The notes beneath the pieces were generated by a model that was not told the DNA's origin, did not search any database, and saw only the letters and a list, made by a program, of their open reading frames with translations. This document shows positions 1 through 18,420 of a stretch of 64,000 nucleotides of DNA, piece by piece. The DNA comes from Diplonema papillatum. Its lineage: Eukaryota > Euglenozoa > Diplonemea > Diplonemida > Diplonemidae. The position numbers and the translations under genes are program-made. Position 1 is the stretch's first letter. Each line of letters begins with the position of its first letter. Location: the NCBI GenBank assembly GCA_030068145.1, contig JAPJBO010000650.1:62001-126000 (forward strand), given 5' to 3'.

Positions 1-805
1 GCTCCCACTTGATGGATCTAGCCCCTTGGTACACTTGAGGGGAACAGTCGCTGCTCTCCTGCAAGAGTGTGTGTCCGGAAGCGGACCAAACTGCCAACCT
101 TCAAAAAAAGTTACCGAAAAAAAACTTGCAAGAAAAACAACGAACTCCCTACGCCTGGCGCTGCTCAGGGTTCAGCCGTTGAGTCTGCGTTCAATGGTTC
201 ATCGCATCCTTACGTCCGTTTTTCCATTTGAGCGAAATGCCTCGCATCAGCCTGGGTATACTCGAAACTTAATAATGCAAGCCTACCCCTTGTGGTACCC
301 GCGTTTCAAGTTCACACTGCTCGAAACTTGTCGTGTGGGCCCTGTTGCTTCCTTGTAGCAGGCTTTCTCCGGCACGCTGCTGGAGGAGGTCTTCAAGCGG
401 AATTGGAAGCTGCCAAGCACGTCGAGTCCCACCTTCTTGCGTCGTTCGACGAGTCAAACTCAATGTCAGTTTAGTTTCGGAATGGCGCTGGCCTTCAGGA
501 TGTCGAGTCTCACTTTCAACAAAACCTACGCATTTCTTTCCATTTGCGTGGCCCGACGAGTCAAACTCGGCCATGTTCTTTCGCTTTACCTTCAGGGATG
601 ATGTCGGGCATTGGACCCTTCTCTGATGAGACAAATTCAACGCCTCAGCATTTGCTACAACTTGTCCCGGAGTAGTGAGTGCACGACTTGTCTGAAACGC
701 TGCCGCAGCCTGTGGAGCGGCCCCGGCAGTTTGGCGAACGTTTTGGGGGCGTTTTATCAACCCACACCGGTGTGGATCAAACTTTCCCAGCACTGAGGTG
801 CCCGC

Positions 806-2345
806 ACATAACCAATCCAGACAAACGCGAATGCAGTGGCCAGTAGAGAATCAGGCCAAACGGAGACAGTGGCGTAAGAGCTAGCACAGACACAAACCGG
901 ACGAATGCGCGAGGAAGGAGAGGCAGTGAGCAGTTGATAGTCAACCGAAACATGCGACGAAGGGGAGACAGCAAACGTAGGTGCCCGCTCAGAACCAGAC
1001 AAACGCGTATGCAGTGGCCGGTAGAGAATCAGTCCCAACGGAGACAGTGGCGTAAGGGCTAGCACAGAACCAATCCAGACAAACGCATATGCAACTGGCC
1101 GGTAGAGAATCAGTCCCAACGGAGACAGAACCAATCCAGACAAGCGCGTATGCAACTGGCCGGTAGAGAATCAGTCCCAACGGAGACAGTGGCGTAAGGG
1201 CTAGCACAGAACCAATCCAGACAAACGCGTATGCAACTGGCCGGTAGAGAATCAGTCCCAACGGAGACAGTGGCGTAAGGGCTAGCACAGAACCAATCCA
1301 GACAAACGCGTATGCAGTGGCCGGTAGAGAATCAGTCCCAACGGAGACAGTGGCGTAAGGGCTAGCACAGAACCAATCCAGACAAACGCGTATGCAACTG
1401 GCCGGTAGAGAATCAGTCCCAACGGAGACAGTGGCGTAAGGGCTAGCACAGAACCAATCCAGACAAACGCGTATGCAGTGGCCGGTAGAGAATCAGTCCC
1501 AACGGAGACAGTGGCGTAAGGGCTAGCACAGAACCAATCCAGACAAACGCGTATGCAACTGGCCGGTAGAGAATCAGTCCCAACGGAGACAGTGGCGTAA
1601 GGGCTAGCACAGAACCAATCCAGACAAACGCGTATGCAGTGGCCGGTAGAGAATCAGTCCCAACGGAGACAGTGGCGTAAGGGCTAGCACAGAACCAATC
1701 CAGACAAACGCGTATGCAACTGGCCGGTAGAGAATCAGTCCCAACGGAGACAGTGGCGTAAGGGCTAGCACAGAACAATCCAGACAAACGCGTATGCAGT
1801 GGCCGGTAGAGAATCAGTCCCAACGGAGACAGTGGCGTAAGGGCTAGCACAGAACCAAACCGGACGAATGCGCGAGGAGGGAGAGGCAGTGACCAGTAGA
1901 TAATCAACCGAAACATGCGAAAAAGGGGAGACAGCAAACGTAGGTGCGAGCACACCGTCAATCCCGACAAAACGCGCAGGGAAGGAGAGGCAGTGACCAG
2001 TAGAGAATCAATCCAAACATGCGAGGAAAAAGGGGTGACAGCAAACGTAGGCCAGCACACTACCAGTTCCCACAAACCGCGCAGGGAAGGAGAGGCAGTG
2101 ACCAATCCAAACATGCGAAGAGGAGACAGCAAACGTAGGTGCCAGCACACCATCAACCCCGACTAACGTGCGCGGAAGGAGAGGCAGTGACCAATCCAAA
2201 CATGTGAAGAGGAGACAGCAACCGTAGGTGTCAGCACACCATCAACCCCGACAAACGCGCGCGGAAGGAGAGGCAGTGACCAGTAGATAGTCAATCCAAA
2301 CATGCGAGGAAGGGGAGACACAAGCGTAGGTACCAGCTACACCAT
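806..2345. repeat. Minisatellite, about 81-bp unit, upstream of the golgin gene
   Basis: Near-perfect head-to-tail units of about 81 bp occupy roughly 986-1856. Each contains AACCAATCCAGACAAACGCG, then a GGCCGGTAGAGAATCAG segment and a GGAGACAGTGGCGTAAGG segment. Units differ mainly by a CAACTGG versus CAGTGG variant, and the two types largely alternate. On both sides (806-985 and 1857-2345) the repeat decays into shorter relatives with GAGAGGCAGTGACCAG and GGAGACAGCAAACGTAGG. Long minus-strand reading frames here follow from unit length and are not taken as genes. The array ends about 135 bp before the golgin start codon. Confidence 0.9.
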
Positions 2346-2479
2346 CACTAGCGGCCAGCGGAGAAATCAACGGAAGGCAAGCGGATGCCGGCGCCAGTAC
2401 AGAATCAATCCAGGCAAGCGCGCGCGAGGGGGGAAGGCCAAGAGGCAAGGCAGCGGAGGGGGGGCCGGCGCCCAAGGAC

Positions 2480-11215
<8,736 letters not shown>

Positions 11216-11925
11216 GTACGCTTCCCCTCTCTTTCCTTTTGATTTTGTGTCGCCGCCCCCCGAGTTTCACTCGGAGCCTTTGATCCGAACTCAATCCGCA
11301 AGCATTAACTTATGTTTAATGCGGCCTTTCGCGACCGTGATTGGACGGGACAGTCGGGATTGACTGGGGGCGGGTCTCCATGAAGAGAAAAGTAAAGCAA
11401 GGCGCGACAGCTTGTGATATCCAACCGCACTCACCAGCTAGTGGGATCGTCTCAATAACACGCATCCCAATGGACGTGGGAACGAAACGAACGTCGTAGA
11501 TATCCTTCCTCCCTCCTTGAAATGAATGTCGTAGATGCGTCTATCCCTCCTCTTCTCAAGGCTCAGGCGACGCTGAAGCGCGAACCCCACACGGGAGCAG
11601 ATGCAGTCTTTCCATCCTTGTAGTAAAGGTAAAGCTGCAATAAGATGACGGTGCACGTCAAGCCGATATGGCGAATTTGTCACCCTTCGGCGTCTTCTCT
11701 TCATCAAAAGAACGGAGCGGCCATCCACTACAACCAGCTGTGTAGACGCCTCCGGCGATTGCCACTCTGATGAACCGTGCGGTTTGGGGTGGGCAGGCTC
11801 GAGACTTCCACAGCGCGTTGGTGGCGTCGAGGTCGACGTCGGCGATGCCGGCATAGCCGCCGCGCCTCGCGACGAGTCTACCCCTCTGCTTGGCAATCGG
11901 TGAGCAGGCCGATCTCGCCTGTTCG
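11216..11925. other. No gene recognised
   Basis: Follows the last visible golgin exon. I looked on the plus strand for the missing end of the GRIP domain (a helix with an LLPV-like motif) and saw no convincing match. No tandem repeats or TIRs noticed. Confidence 0.4.
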
Positions 11926-11937
11926 CCAACTCGAGCA

Positions 11938-12114
11938 CCTGCCTAACTACCGGAAACCCTGACAGTATCTGCATGTACCTCGGAATAACGAGGTTGTCGG
12001 CTAGTTTGATGTCGACGCAGAGCCCACCGGCAGATCGTCTCTCAACGAGGTGTTTCAGCACATCGTTTGAAATGCACATCATGTACATTGCTGGGTTGTA
12101 CGGACGCTTTTGGT
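11938..12114 (-). CDS. Candidate minus-strand exon, unknown product
   Basis: A minus-strand frame reads QKRPYNPAMYMMCISNDVLK, then a stretch containing CVDIKLADNLVIPRYM and LSGFPVVRQ. Composition looks protein-like. It is bordered by a possible acceptor (CTAAG) on the 5' side and a possible donor CAG|GTGCTC on the 3' side. The frame continues to 11438, but beyond the donor it becomes low-complexity and arginine-rich, so that part is doubtful. No domain recognised and no partner exon found. Confidence 0.25.
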
Positions 12115-12963
12115 CTTAGCCTACGGCTTCAGTTGTAGAATTTACTGGAGGGGGAAATATTTTTCGAGACTGGAGGTCCTATGAACATGCAATGTGAATA
12201 GCCTCTATTCGAGCCAACCCCACTTTTCTCTACTGTACTGTTTTGTACTAGATAATAGCGCGGAGCTGGCTTTTTCCGTTTTTCGGATTTTACAATGTTC
12301 TCAGTGATCGGATTACTGTTAGTTCGCCGCTTGTACTCACGAAACGGATTCTGTTAATGGATTGGTCACAATCTGGTACTGTCTGAATGCTCCTTCTCCC
12401 CCTACGTTGTAGACTCAGTTCTGGGCAACGCCCCTTCTCTGGCTGACCTAAGTTCTAGTCCCTCCACATGTCCTCCCAGCCTGCGTTCCATCAACTTTTC
12501 GTTGGTGGTCCTTCTACATAACACTAAGAGATTGAATTGATGATTGTCACTGCCACTACAATGTTCGAATCTGATTCGACTGACGATCTTTACCGACAGA
12601 CAACTTAGCAGCCTAAGGGTAAGCTATCCTAACAACGACTATCTGGCGATGGTGGCATGAGTCACGGTCGGAGTTCTACTCCATGCACAGGAAGAGTCCG
12701 TCCTTCTTCTTTCCTAGTTTGACAAAAGGAACAAAAGAACGACTTGCCCGTACAAGTAAATGCAGTTCTCGCCCCCTGCATGTCTTCCGTAGTTGCTTAC
12801 TCAAAAAAAAAAAAAAAAGGATTTCATGCCTGTATGGTCCACTTCAACAGTGCGACGGTCTCCGGACCCACAGGTCCGCGGTTCGATCCCCGCGCGAAGT
12901 GTTTTTTTCGGTTTGAAGTTTTTGAGAATTTTTCGAGACTGGAGATCCTATGAACATGCAATG
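12115..12963. other. No gene recognised
   Basis: Unique-looking DNA with a poly-A tract (about 12804-12818). The phrase TTTTTCGAGACTGGAG occurs both near 12158 and near 12928, each followed within a few bases by CTATGAACATGCAATG, so the two mark a duplicated segment edge. A tRNA-like segment lies at 12849-12910. Confidence 0.4.
12849..12910 (+). other. tRNA-like fragment
   Basis: GCGGTTCGATCCCCGC resembles a T-arm (B box), with an outer pairing CACTTC...GAAGTG as a possible acceptor-like stem. The enclosed sequence is only about 62 nt, the T-loop would have one extra base, and no normal D-arm or 7-nt anticodon loop can be drawn. It may be a decayed tRNA or a tRNA-derived SINE head rather than a working tRNA. 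Confidence 0.25.
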
Positions 12964-14026
12964 TTCACCAGAACTTTGCTTCACCCGAACTTCGCCCGAA
13001 CTTTGCTTCGCCCGAACTTTGCTTCACCAGAACTTTGCTTCACCCGAACTTAGCTTCACCCGAACTTAGCTTCGCCCGAACTTTGTTTCGCCCAGAACTT
13101 TGCTTCACCCGAACTTTGCTTCCCCCAGAACTTAGCTTCGCCCGGACTTTGTTTCGCCCGAACTTAGCTTGACCCGAACTTTGCTTCGCCCGAACTTTGC
13201 TTCACCAGAACTTAGCTTCACCCGAACTTAGCTTCACCCGAACTTAGCTTCGCCCGAACTTTGTTTCGCCCGATCTTAGCTTCACCAGAACTTTGCTTCA
13301 CCCGATTTTTGCTTCACCAGAACTTAGCTTCGCCCGAACTTTGCTTCGCCCGAACTTTGCTTCCCCCAGAACTTTGTTTCGCCCGAACTTTGCTTCACCA
13401 GAACTTTGCTTCATCCGAACTTTGCTTCCCCAGAACTTAGCTTCGCCCGCACTTTGTTTCGCCCGAACTTAGCTTGACCCGAACTTTGCTTCGCCCGAAC
13501 TTTGCTTCACCAGAACTTAGCTTCGCCCGAACTTTGCTTCGCCCGAACTTTGCTTCACCAGAACTTTGCTTCATCCGAACTTAGCTTCGCCCAGAACTTT
13601 GCTTCGCCCGAACTTTGTTTCGCCCGAACTTTGTTTCGCCCGAACTTAGCTTCACCAGAACTTTGCTTCACCCGAACTTAGCTTCGCCCGAACTTTGCTT
13701 CACCAGAACTTAGCTTCGCGCGAACTTTGCTTCACCCGAACTTAGCTTCGCCGAACTTTTTTCGCCCGATCTTAGCTTCACCAGAACGTCCGAACTTTGC
13801 TTCACTCAGAACTTAGCTTCGCCCGGACTTTGTTTCGCCCGAACTTAGCTTCACCTTCGCCCGAACTTTGCTTCACCAGAACTTTGCTCACCCGAACTTA
13901 GCTTCGCCCGAACTTTGCTTCGCCCGAACTTTGTTTCGCCCGAACTTAGCTTCACCCGAACTTTGCTTCACCAGAACTTAGCATTGCCCGAACTTAGCTT
14001 CGCCCGAACTTTGCTGTTCCCCGAAC
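12964..14026 (+). repeat. 16-17 bp satellite array
   Basis: About 64 units of GAACTTTGCTTCACCC or GAACTTAGCTTCGCCC, with mixed variants (TTT/TTA, CAC/CGC, an extra CA before GAAC). The array has no open frame and no higher-order order that I can see. It stops immediately before the AT-rich virus-like patch at about 14080. Confidence 0.95.
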
Positions 14027-14079
14027 TTTAACTGCTGCCTCCAGTCTCGCCACGCGCCGGCCTTAGCCGAGCGCACGTA

Positions 14080-14205
14080 CTTATCGGTTCTCAGGAAAGT
14101 TCAGGCGGACTTACGCTCGCCGGAGACAATACTATAATAGGTAATAAATTCTTTGAAAACGTCACCTCTATAACAAATAATACTCGGGCGAATTCTTCCA
14201 TTTCC
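14080..14205 (+). pseudogene. Virus-like fibre protein fragment, upstream piece
   Basis: An open stretch without a start codon contains LTLAGDNTIIGNKFFENV followed by an NNT motif. The GDNTIIG pattern matches the short G-N-x-x-x-x-G repeats of fibre-like proteins common in giant viruses, and it resembles the ORF at 15269. Its codons are more AT-rich than the GC-rich DNA around. I infer that it is the upstream part of the same gene, separated by the GC-rich VNTR and a 21-bp repeat block. This is a guess from pattern only. Confidence 0.3.
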
Positions 14206-14569
14206 ACCCGCTGCGCCTTCTGCTGCAGGCGCTGCACTGCAGTATACGAGAGCGACGTCTCGTGGTCTGCCTGCAGCGTCTTTCGGGCAGAGGCTACCCC
14301 ATGTTAGGTGCTAAGCAACGATGTGTGTTGCTTCCAAACGGCCCCCGTTACCCCGCGTGTCACACGCCACTTCTCCTCTGGAAGGCACGTGTGATTGCCT
14401 ACGCTCACTACCTTGACCTGGTGCCCAGCCTCAATAGACTCTTTCTTCGCCATAACTGTCCAGCTGCACGCCGCATCACAACACCTCACCTTCCATTGAC
14501 CTCGAACTTCGCGGTTGTAGTAACCCGGATACCCCGCCGGGTAGGAGTACGGACTGTGCTGGTACTGCT

Positions 14570-14880
14570 CAGTCTGGGGCTGAAAATGCTGCTGGTGCTG
14601 AAGCTGCTGCTGGTGCTGGTGCGGCTGGTGGTGCTGCGGGTACTGAAACTGCTGCGGGTGATGGTGAAGCTGGTGCGGAAGTTGCTGCTGGTGCTGGAAC
14701 TGCTGCGGGTGGTTCTGTGCCTGGTGATGCTGATGCGGAAGTTGCTGCTGGTGCTGAAACTGCTGCGGGTGGTTCTGTGCCTGGTGAAGCTGATGCGGAA
14801 GTTGCTGCTGGTGCTGAAACTGCTGCGGGTGCTGGAACTGCGGAAGTTGCAGCTGGTGCGGAAGCTGCTGCTGATTTTGC
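14570..14880. repeat. 60-bp VNTR, GC-rich
   Basis: Units of about 60 bp containing GCTGCGGGTGGTTCTGTGCC, a GATGCGGAAG segment and GTTGCTGCTGGTGCTG, with internal 12-15 bp sub-repeats. All frames are open: a Leu-rich frame, an Ala/Glu/Gly frame and an Ala/Pro/Ser frame on the minus strand. No frame has non-repeat support, so no protein is called. Confidence 0.85.
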
Positions 14881-15014
14881 TGTCGGGTGGTTTCCAGATG
14901 CGTCTCGTTGTCTTTCCATCTTGTTGTTGTTCCTCTTTTGTTTCTCTATCTCCGGTGACTTTGGGCCTGCATTTCTGTGTGACTTATGGAAACACTCCGA
15001 TCTTTATCAGAACA

Positions 15015-15227
15015 TAGCATATATAACGGAAGCTGGAAAATATATAGCGGAAGCTGGAAAATATATAACGGAAGCTGGAAAATATATAACGGAAGCTGGA
15101 AAATATATAACGGAAGCTGGAAAATATATAACGGAAGCTGGAAAATATATAACGGAAGCAGAAAAATATATATAACGGAAGCTGGGAAAAATATATAACG
15201 GAAGCAGCTTCCGTTATATATTTTCCC
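15015..15227. repeat. 21-bp tandem repeat ending in an inverted repeat
   Basis: About nine units of ATATAACGGAAGCTGGAAAAT. The array ends with a near-perfect inverted repeat (15184-15227) whose arms contain AATATATAACGGAAGC and meet at a single A. This fold-back sits just before the virus-like ORF. Confidence 0.9.
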
Positions 15228-15268
15228 GACTTAAGTGCTTCCCTTATGGTTAAGTCCGTTTCAATAAT

Positions 15269-15670
15269 GTGTTGAGAGATATAGTAGCTGTTGGTAGTAA
15301 TGCGGGTTCTTATATTGATGCAAATACTGGTTTAGGATCTACATGTATGGGAGACTATACTGGCTTGAAAGCTGGAAATAATTCTGTATATTTAGGGCGA
15401 GGTGCAGGGAGTAGTACTGATGCTGGAAATTCAAATTCACAGGGAGATTCTAACATTTTGATAAACGCGTCAGATTCTCAATCATATCTTAGTGCTATGG
15501 GAAGTAACAACATTATTCTTATATCTATTAATCACCGTCCTCTTCTAGAATTCTTTAAGCAAGATGAATTGTCATACAATCCTTTGAACAATATGCTCAC
15601 TAGTGATGTAAGAGGCAAAACCCCGTTTTCACAATTCTTCTTTTCGCGAAGAAAATCCAGGATTGTCTAA
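15269..15670 (+). pseudogene. Virus-like fibre/head-fibre repeat protein, truncated
   Basis: A 133-residue frame rich in Gly, Asn and Ser. Motifs AVGSNAG, GSTCMGDYTGLKAGNNS and VYLGRGAGSS follow the pattern of short beta-helical fibre repeats common in giant viruses and phages. It then reads LSYNPLNNMLTSDVRGK. The base composition is clearly more AT-rich than the flanks. After about residue 115 the frame appears to shift: a second frame continues with a protein-like segment until a C-run at 15718, where element A begins. Not a host-type gene; probable remnant of an integrated large DNA virus. Confidence 0.5.
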
Positions 15671-15717
15671 ATCGGTATTACCTATTGTATCAAAACTAGA
15701 TATGAGACGATGCCAAA
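15671..15717 (+). pseudogene. Possible upstream half of the RPB5-like fragment
   Basis: In the frame shifted from the fibre-like ORF, this stretch (from about 15645) reads LSKSVLPIVSKLDMRR. The L-P-x(5)-D spacing is what precedes the C-terminal block of RPB5 subunits. The frame is cut by the C-run at 15718. The proposal that it once joined the segment after 20019 is inference only. Confidence 0.25.
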
Positions 15718-15769
15718 CCCCCCCCCCCCGTGAATTACTTTTTACCCCCGACACGTACTTTCCACCCCC

Positions 15770-16198
15770 CGAAAAACGGGGGGTAAAGAGTATAAATCCG
15801 GGGGTTTAGAGTATAAATCGGGGGGTATAGAGTATAAATCGGGGGGTATAAATCGATGTCGGGGGGTGGAAATTCTTGTCGGGGGGTGGAAAGTACTTTT
15901 CGGGGGGTGGAAAGTACTTTTCGGGGGGTGGAAAGTACTTTTCGGGGGGTGGAAAGTACTTTTCGGGGGGTGGAAATTTTTGTCGGGGGGTGGAAAGTAT
16001 TTTTCGGGGGGTGGAATTTTTTTGTCGGGGGGCGGAAAGTGTTTATCGGGGGGTGGAAAGTACTTATCGGGGGGTGGAAACGTTTCGTCGGGGGGTGGAA
16101 AGTACTTTTCGGGGGGTGGAAAGTACTTTTCGGGGGGTGGAAATTTTTGGTCGGGGGGTGGAAAGTACTCTTCGGGGGGTGGAAAGTACTTTTCGGGA
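15770..16198 (+). repeat. G-run minisatellite, block 1
   Basis: About 18 units of 20-24 bp on the pattern GGGGGGTGGAAAGTACTTTT. The first five are a variant with TAGAGTATAAATC. Each unit has a run of six G, so the plus strand has strong G-quadruplex potential. Reading frames through it (WKVLFGG, GGGKYFS, RGVESTF) are artefacts. Confidence 0.95.
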
Positions 16199-16202
16199 TT
16201 TT

Positions 16203-16790
16203 CGGGCAAACCCGAAATCGCAAACCCGCATACCCGTTCCCGCATACCCGTTCCCGCAAACCCGCATACCCGTTCCCGCAAACCCGCATACCCGAACCTG
16301 CAAACCCGCAAACCCAAACCCGCATACCCGCAAACCCGCATACCCGAACCCGCATACCCGTTCTCGCAAACCCGCATACCCGTTCCCGCAAACCCGCATA
16401 CCCGAACCTGCAAACCCGCAAACCCAAACCCGCATACCCAAACCCGCATACCCGCGTACCCAAACCCGCAAAACCGCGTACCCGAACCCGCATACCCGTT
16501 CTCGCAAACCCGCATACCCGTTCCCGCAAACCCGCATACCCGAACCTGCAAACCCGCAAACCCAAACCCGCATACCCAAACCCGCATACCCGAACCCGCA
16601 TACCCGTTCTCGCAAACCCGCATACCCGTTCCCGCAAACCCGCATACCCGAACCTGCAAACCCGCAAACCCAAACCCGCATACCCGCGTACCCAAACCCG
16701 CATACCCGCATACCCGAACCCGCATACCCGTTCCCGCAAACGCGAAATCGCAAACCCCGCATACCCGCAAACCGCAGACCTGCAGATTGT
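16203..16790 (+). repeat. CGCAAACCCG/CGCATACCCG array
   Basis: Tandem units of 8-12 bp (CGCATACCCG, CGCAAACCCG, TTCCCG, AACCTG), organised into a longer repeat of about 120 bp that recurs at least three times. All six frames are open across most of it. No gene. Confidence 0.95.
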
Positions 16791-17225
16791 GGCTGGAACT
16801 GTTTTTTGCAAATACACACAGCAAATCAAAGAAAGGGGGGAAAGGTGGAAAATGCAGATCAAACGGGAGTAAAACGTGTACACGCTTATCCGACTCTTGA
16901 CTTACTATGCCGTGTTCTGAAAGCTGTCGAGGGGCCCCTCCATAGGTTCTCGCATGATTCGTTCGCCTTTGTAACACTATCCGTTTGTAGTACGCTTCGC
17001 AATTGTGTTCTTGCACTCTAGCCGAATGGCGGGTGGCGGATTTCCGCGCTCGGGCGCAAGACACAATTATGCTGCTTTTGCAGTGCAAGCCGAACCCGGT
17101 TCGCGACTTCGGTTGCGGTAAAGTGTTACAAAGTCTTCGGCTTTCAGATCCGGATACGCGTATGCAACAGATAGTTAGAGGTCACTTGAAGGATACCCGT
17201 GTGCAGCGTTCGAAAGAGTTTGCGT

Positions 17226-17570
17226 ATCTGGTCGGGGGGTGGAAAGTAGTTTTCGAGGGGTGGAAAGTACTTTTCTGGGGGTGGAAATTTTTTTGTCCGG
17301 GGGTGGAAAGTACTTTTTGGGGGGTGGAAAATTTCCATCGGGGGGTGGAAAGTACTTTTTGGGGGGTGGAAATTTTTTGTCCGGGGGTGGAATAGTGTTT
17401 TTCGGGGGGTGGAAAGTACTTTTCGGGGGGTGGAAATTTTTCGTCGGGGGGTGGAAAGTACTTTTCGGGGGGTGGAAAGTACTTTTCGGGGGGTGGAAAT
17501 TTTTCGTCGGGGGGTGGAAAGTACTTTTCGGGGGGTTAAATTTTTGTCGGGGGGTGGAAAGTACTTTACT
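17226..17570 (+). repeat. G-run minisatellite, block 2
   Basis: About 15 units of the same GGGGGGTGGAAAGTACTTTT family, with variants ATTTTTCGTC and ATTTTTTTGTCC. It is followed at 17600-17740 by about eight copies of an 18-bp unit, ACTTTTCTTACACGCATA, and then by three copies of a GCATTCGTGGGCAAT-like unit. Confidence 0.95.
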
Positions 17571-18165
17571 GCCTGTCACCTGATGTTTTCTGCATCCTTG
17601 AGAGCTACTTTTCTTACACGCATAGCTACTTTTCTTGCACGCATAACTACTTTTCTTACACGCATAACTACTTTTCTTACACGCATAACTACTTTTCTTG
17701 CACGCATAACTACTTTTCTTGCACGCATAGCAGTTTTGGTTTCCAGGTGCATTTGTGGGCAATACAGGTGCATTCGTGGGCAATCCGGTGTCTTCGTGGG
17801 CAATTCAGGTGCACTCCTGTGGAAGTCACAGTGCCAAAGAACAGCAAGGGACAAGGTTGACGCGCATGATCTGACACTACTGAGCGAACGGAAGAATGAT
17901 TCGAATGGCAGGACCAGCTCATTCGTTGCAGGATGCGGAGCAGGAGTCGGAGACCGCCAGTGCCATGGAAACTTGGGAAGCTGACGTGCAGCGTACATTG
18001 TGTGAGCCGACTGTGCTGTTGTACACGACAGGAACTTGGCCAGTAGCTGGTACGCCATCTTTCTTGGCCTTCGGCGTCCCCCACACCCTGTGTGTAGCTC
18101 TCTCGGACGCAGAAAAGTCAGGTGATGCGGCAGTAAAGCAATCTTCTTACCTCGAGACGTCGTTT

Positions 18166-18240
18166 TCTTGCACTCGGTTTTCCAGATTGCCACTCGAGCC
18201 CTGCGGGCTCTCGTGGCAATCTGGAAAACCTCGTGCAAGA
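18166..18240. repeat. Long hairpin inside element A
   Basis: 36-bp arms with about five mismatches and a 3-nt loop (TGC). The best-paired core is GGTTTTCCAGATTGCCAC. It lies between the 121-residue ORF and the third G-run block. Confidence 0.85.
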
Positions 18241-18275
18241 AACCGACTTTTCTCTCGGTGAATAAATAGCTATTT

Positions 18276-18420
18276 CGGGGGGTGGAAAGTACTTTTCGGG
18301 GGGTGGAAAGTACTTTTCGGGGGGTGGAAAGTACTTTTCGGGGGGTGGAAAGTACTTTTCGGGGGGTGGAAAGTACTTTCGGGGGGTGGAAAGTACGTGT
18401 CGGGGGTGTTGAGTACATCA
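18276..18420 (+). repeat. G-run minisatellite, block 3, and right arm of element A
   Basis: Six units of the GGGGGGTGGAAAGTACTTTT family. The last one changes to GGAAAGTACGTGTCGGGGGT, the exact inverted copy of the left arm of element A. Confidence 0.85.

Noticed and set aside
14262..15017. 251-codon Leu/Val-rich ORF, superficially membrane-like
   Set aside because: The hydrophobic run is the 60-bp VNTR read in one of several open frames.
15735..17088. Several ORFs of 250-450 codons on both strands
   Set aside because: They run through G-run minisatellites and the CGCAAACCCG array, where repeats without stop codons keep every frame open. No non-repeat protein segment supports them.
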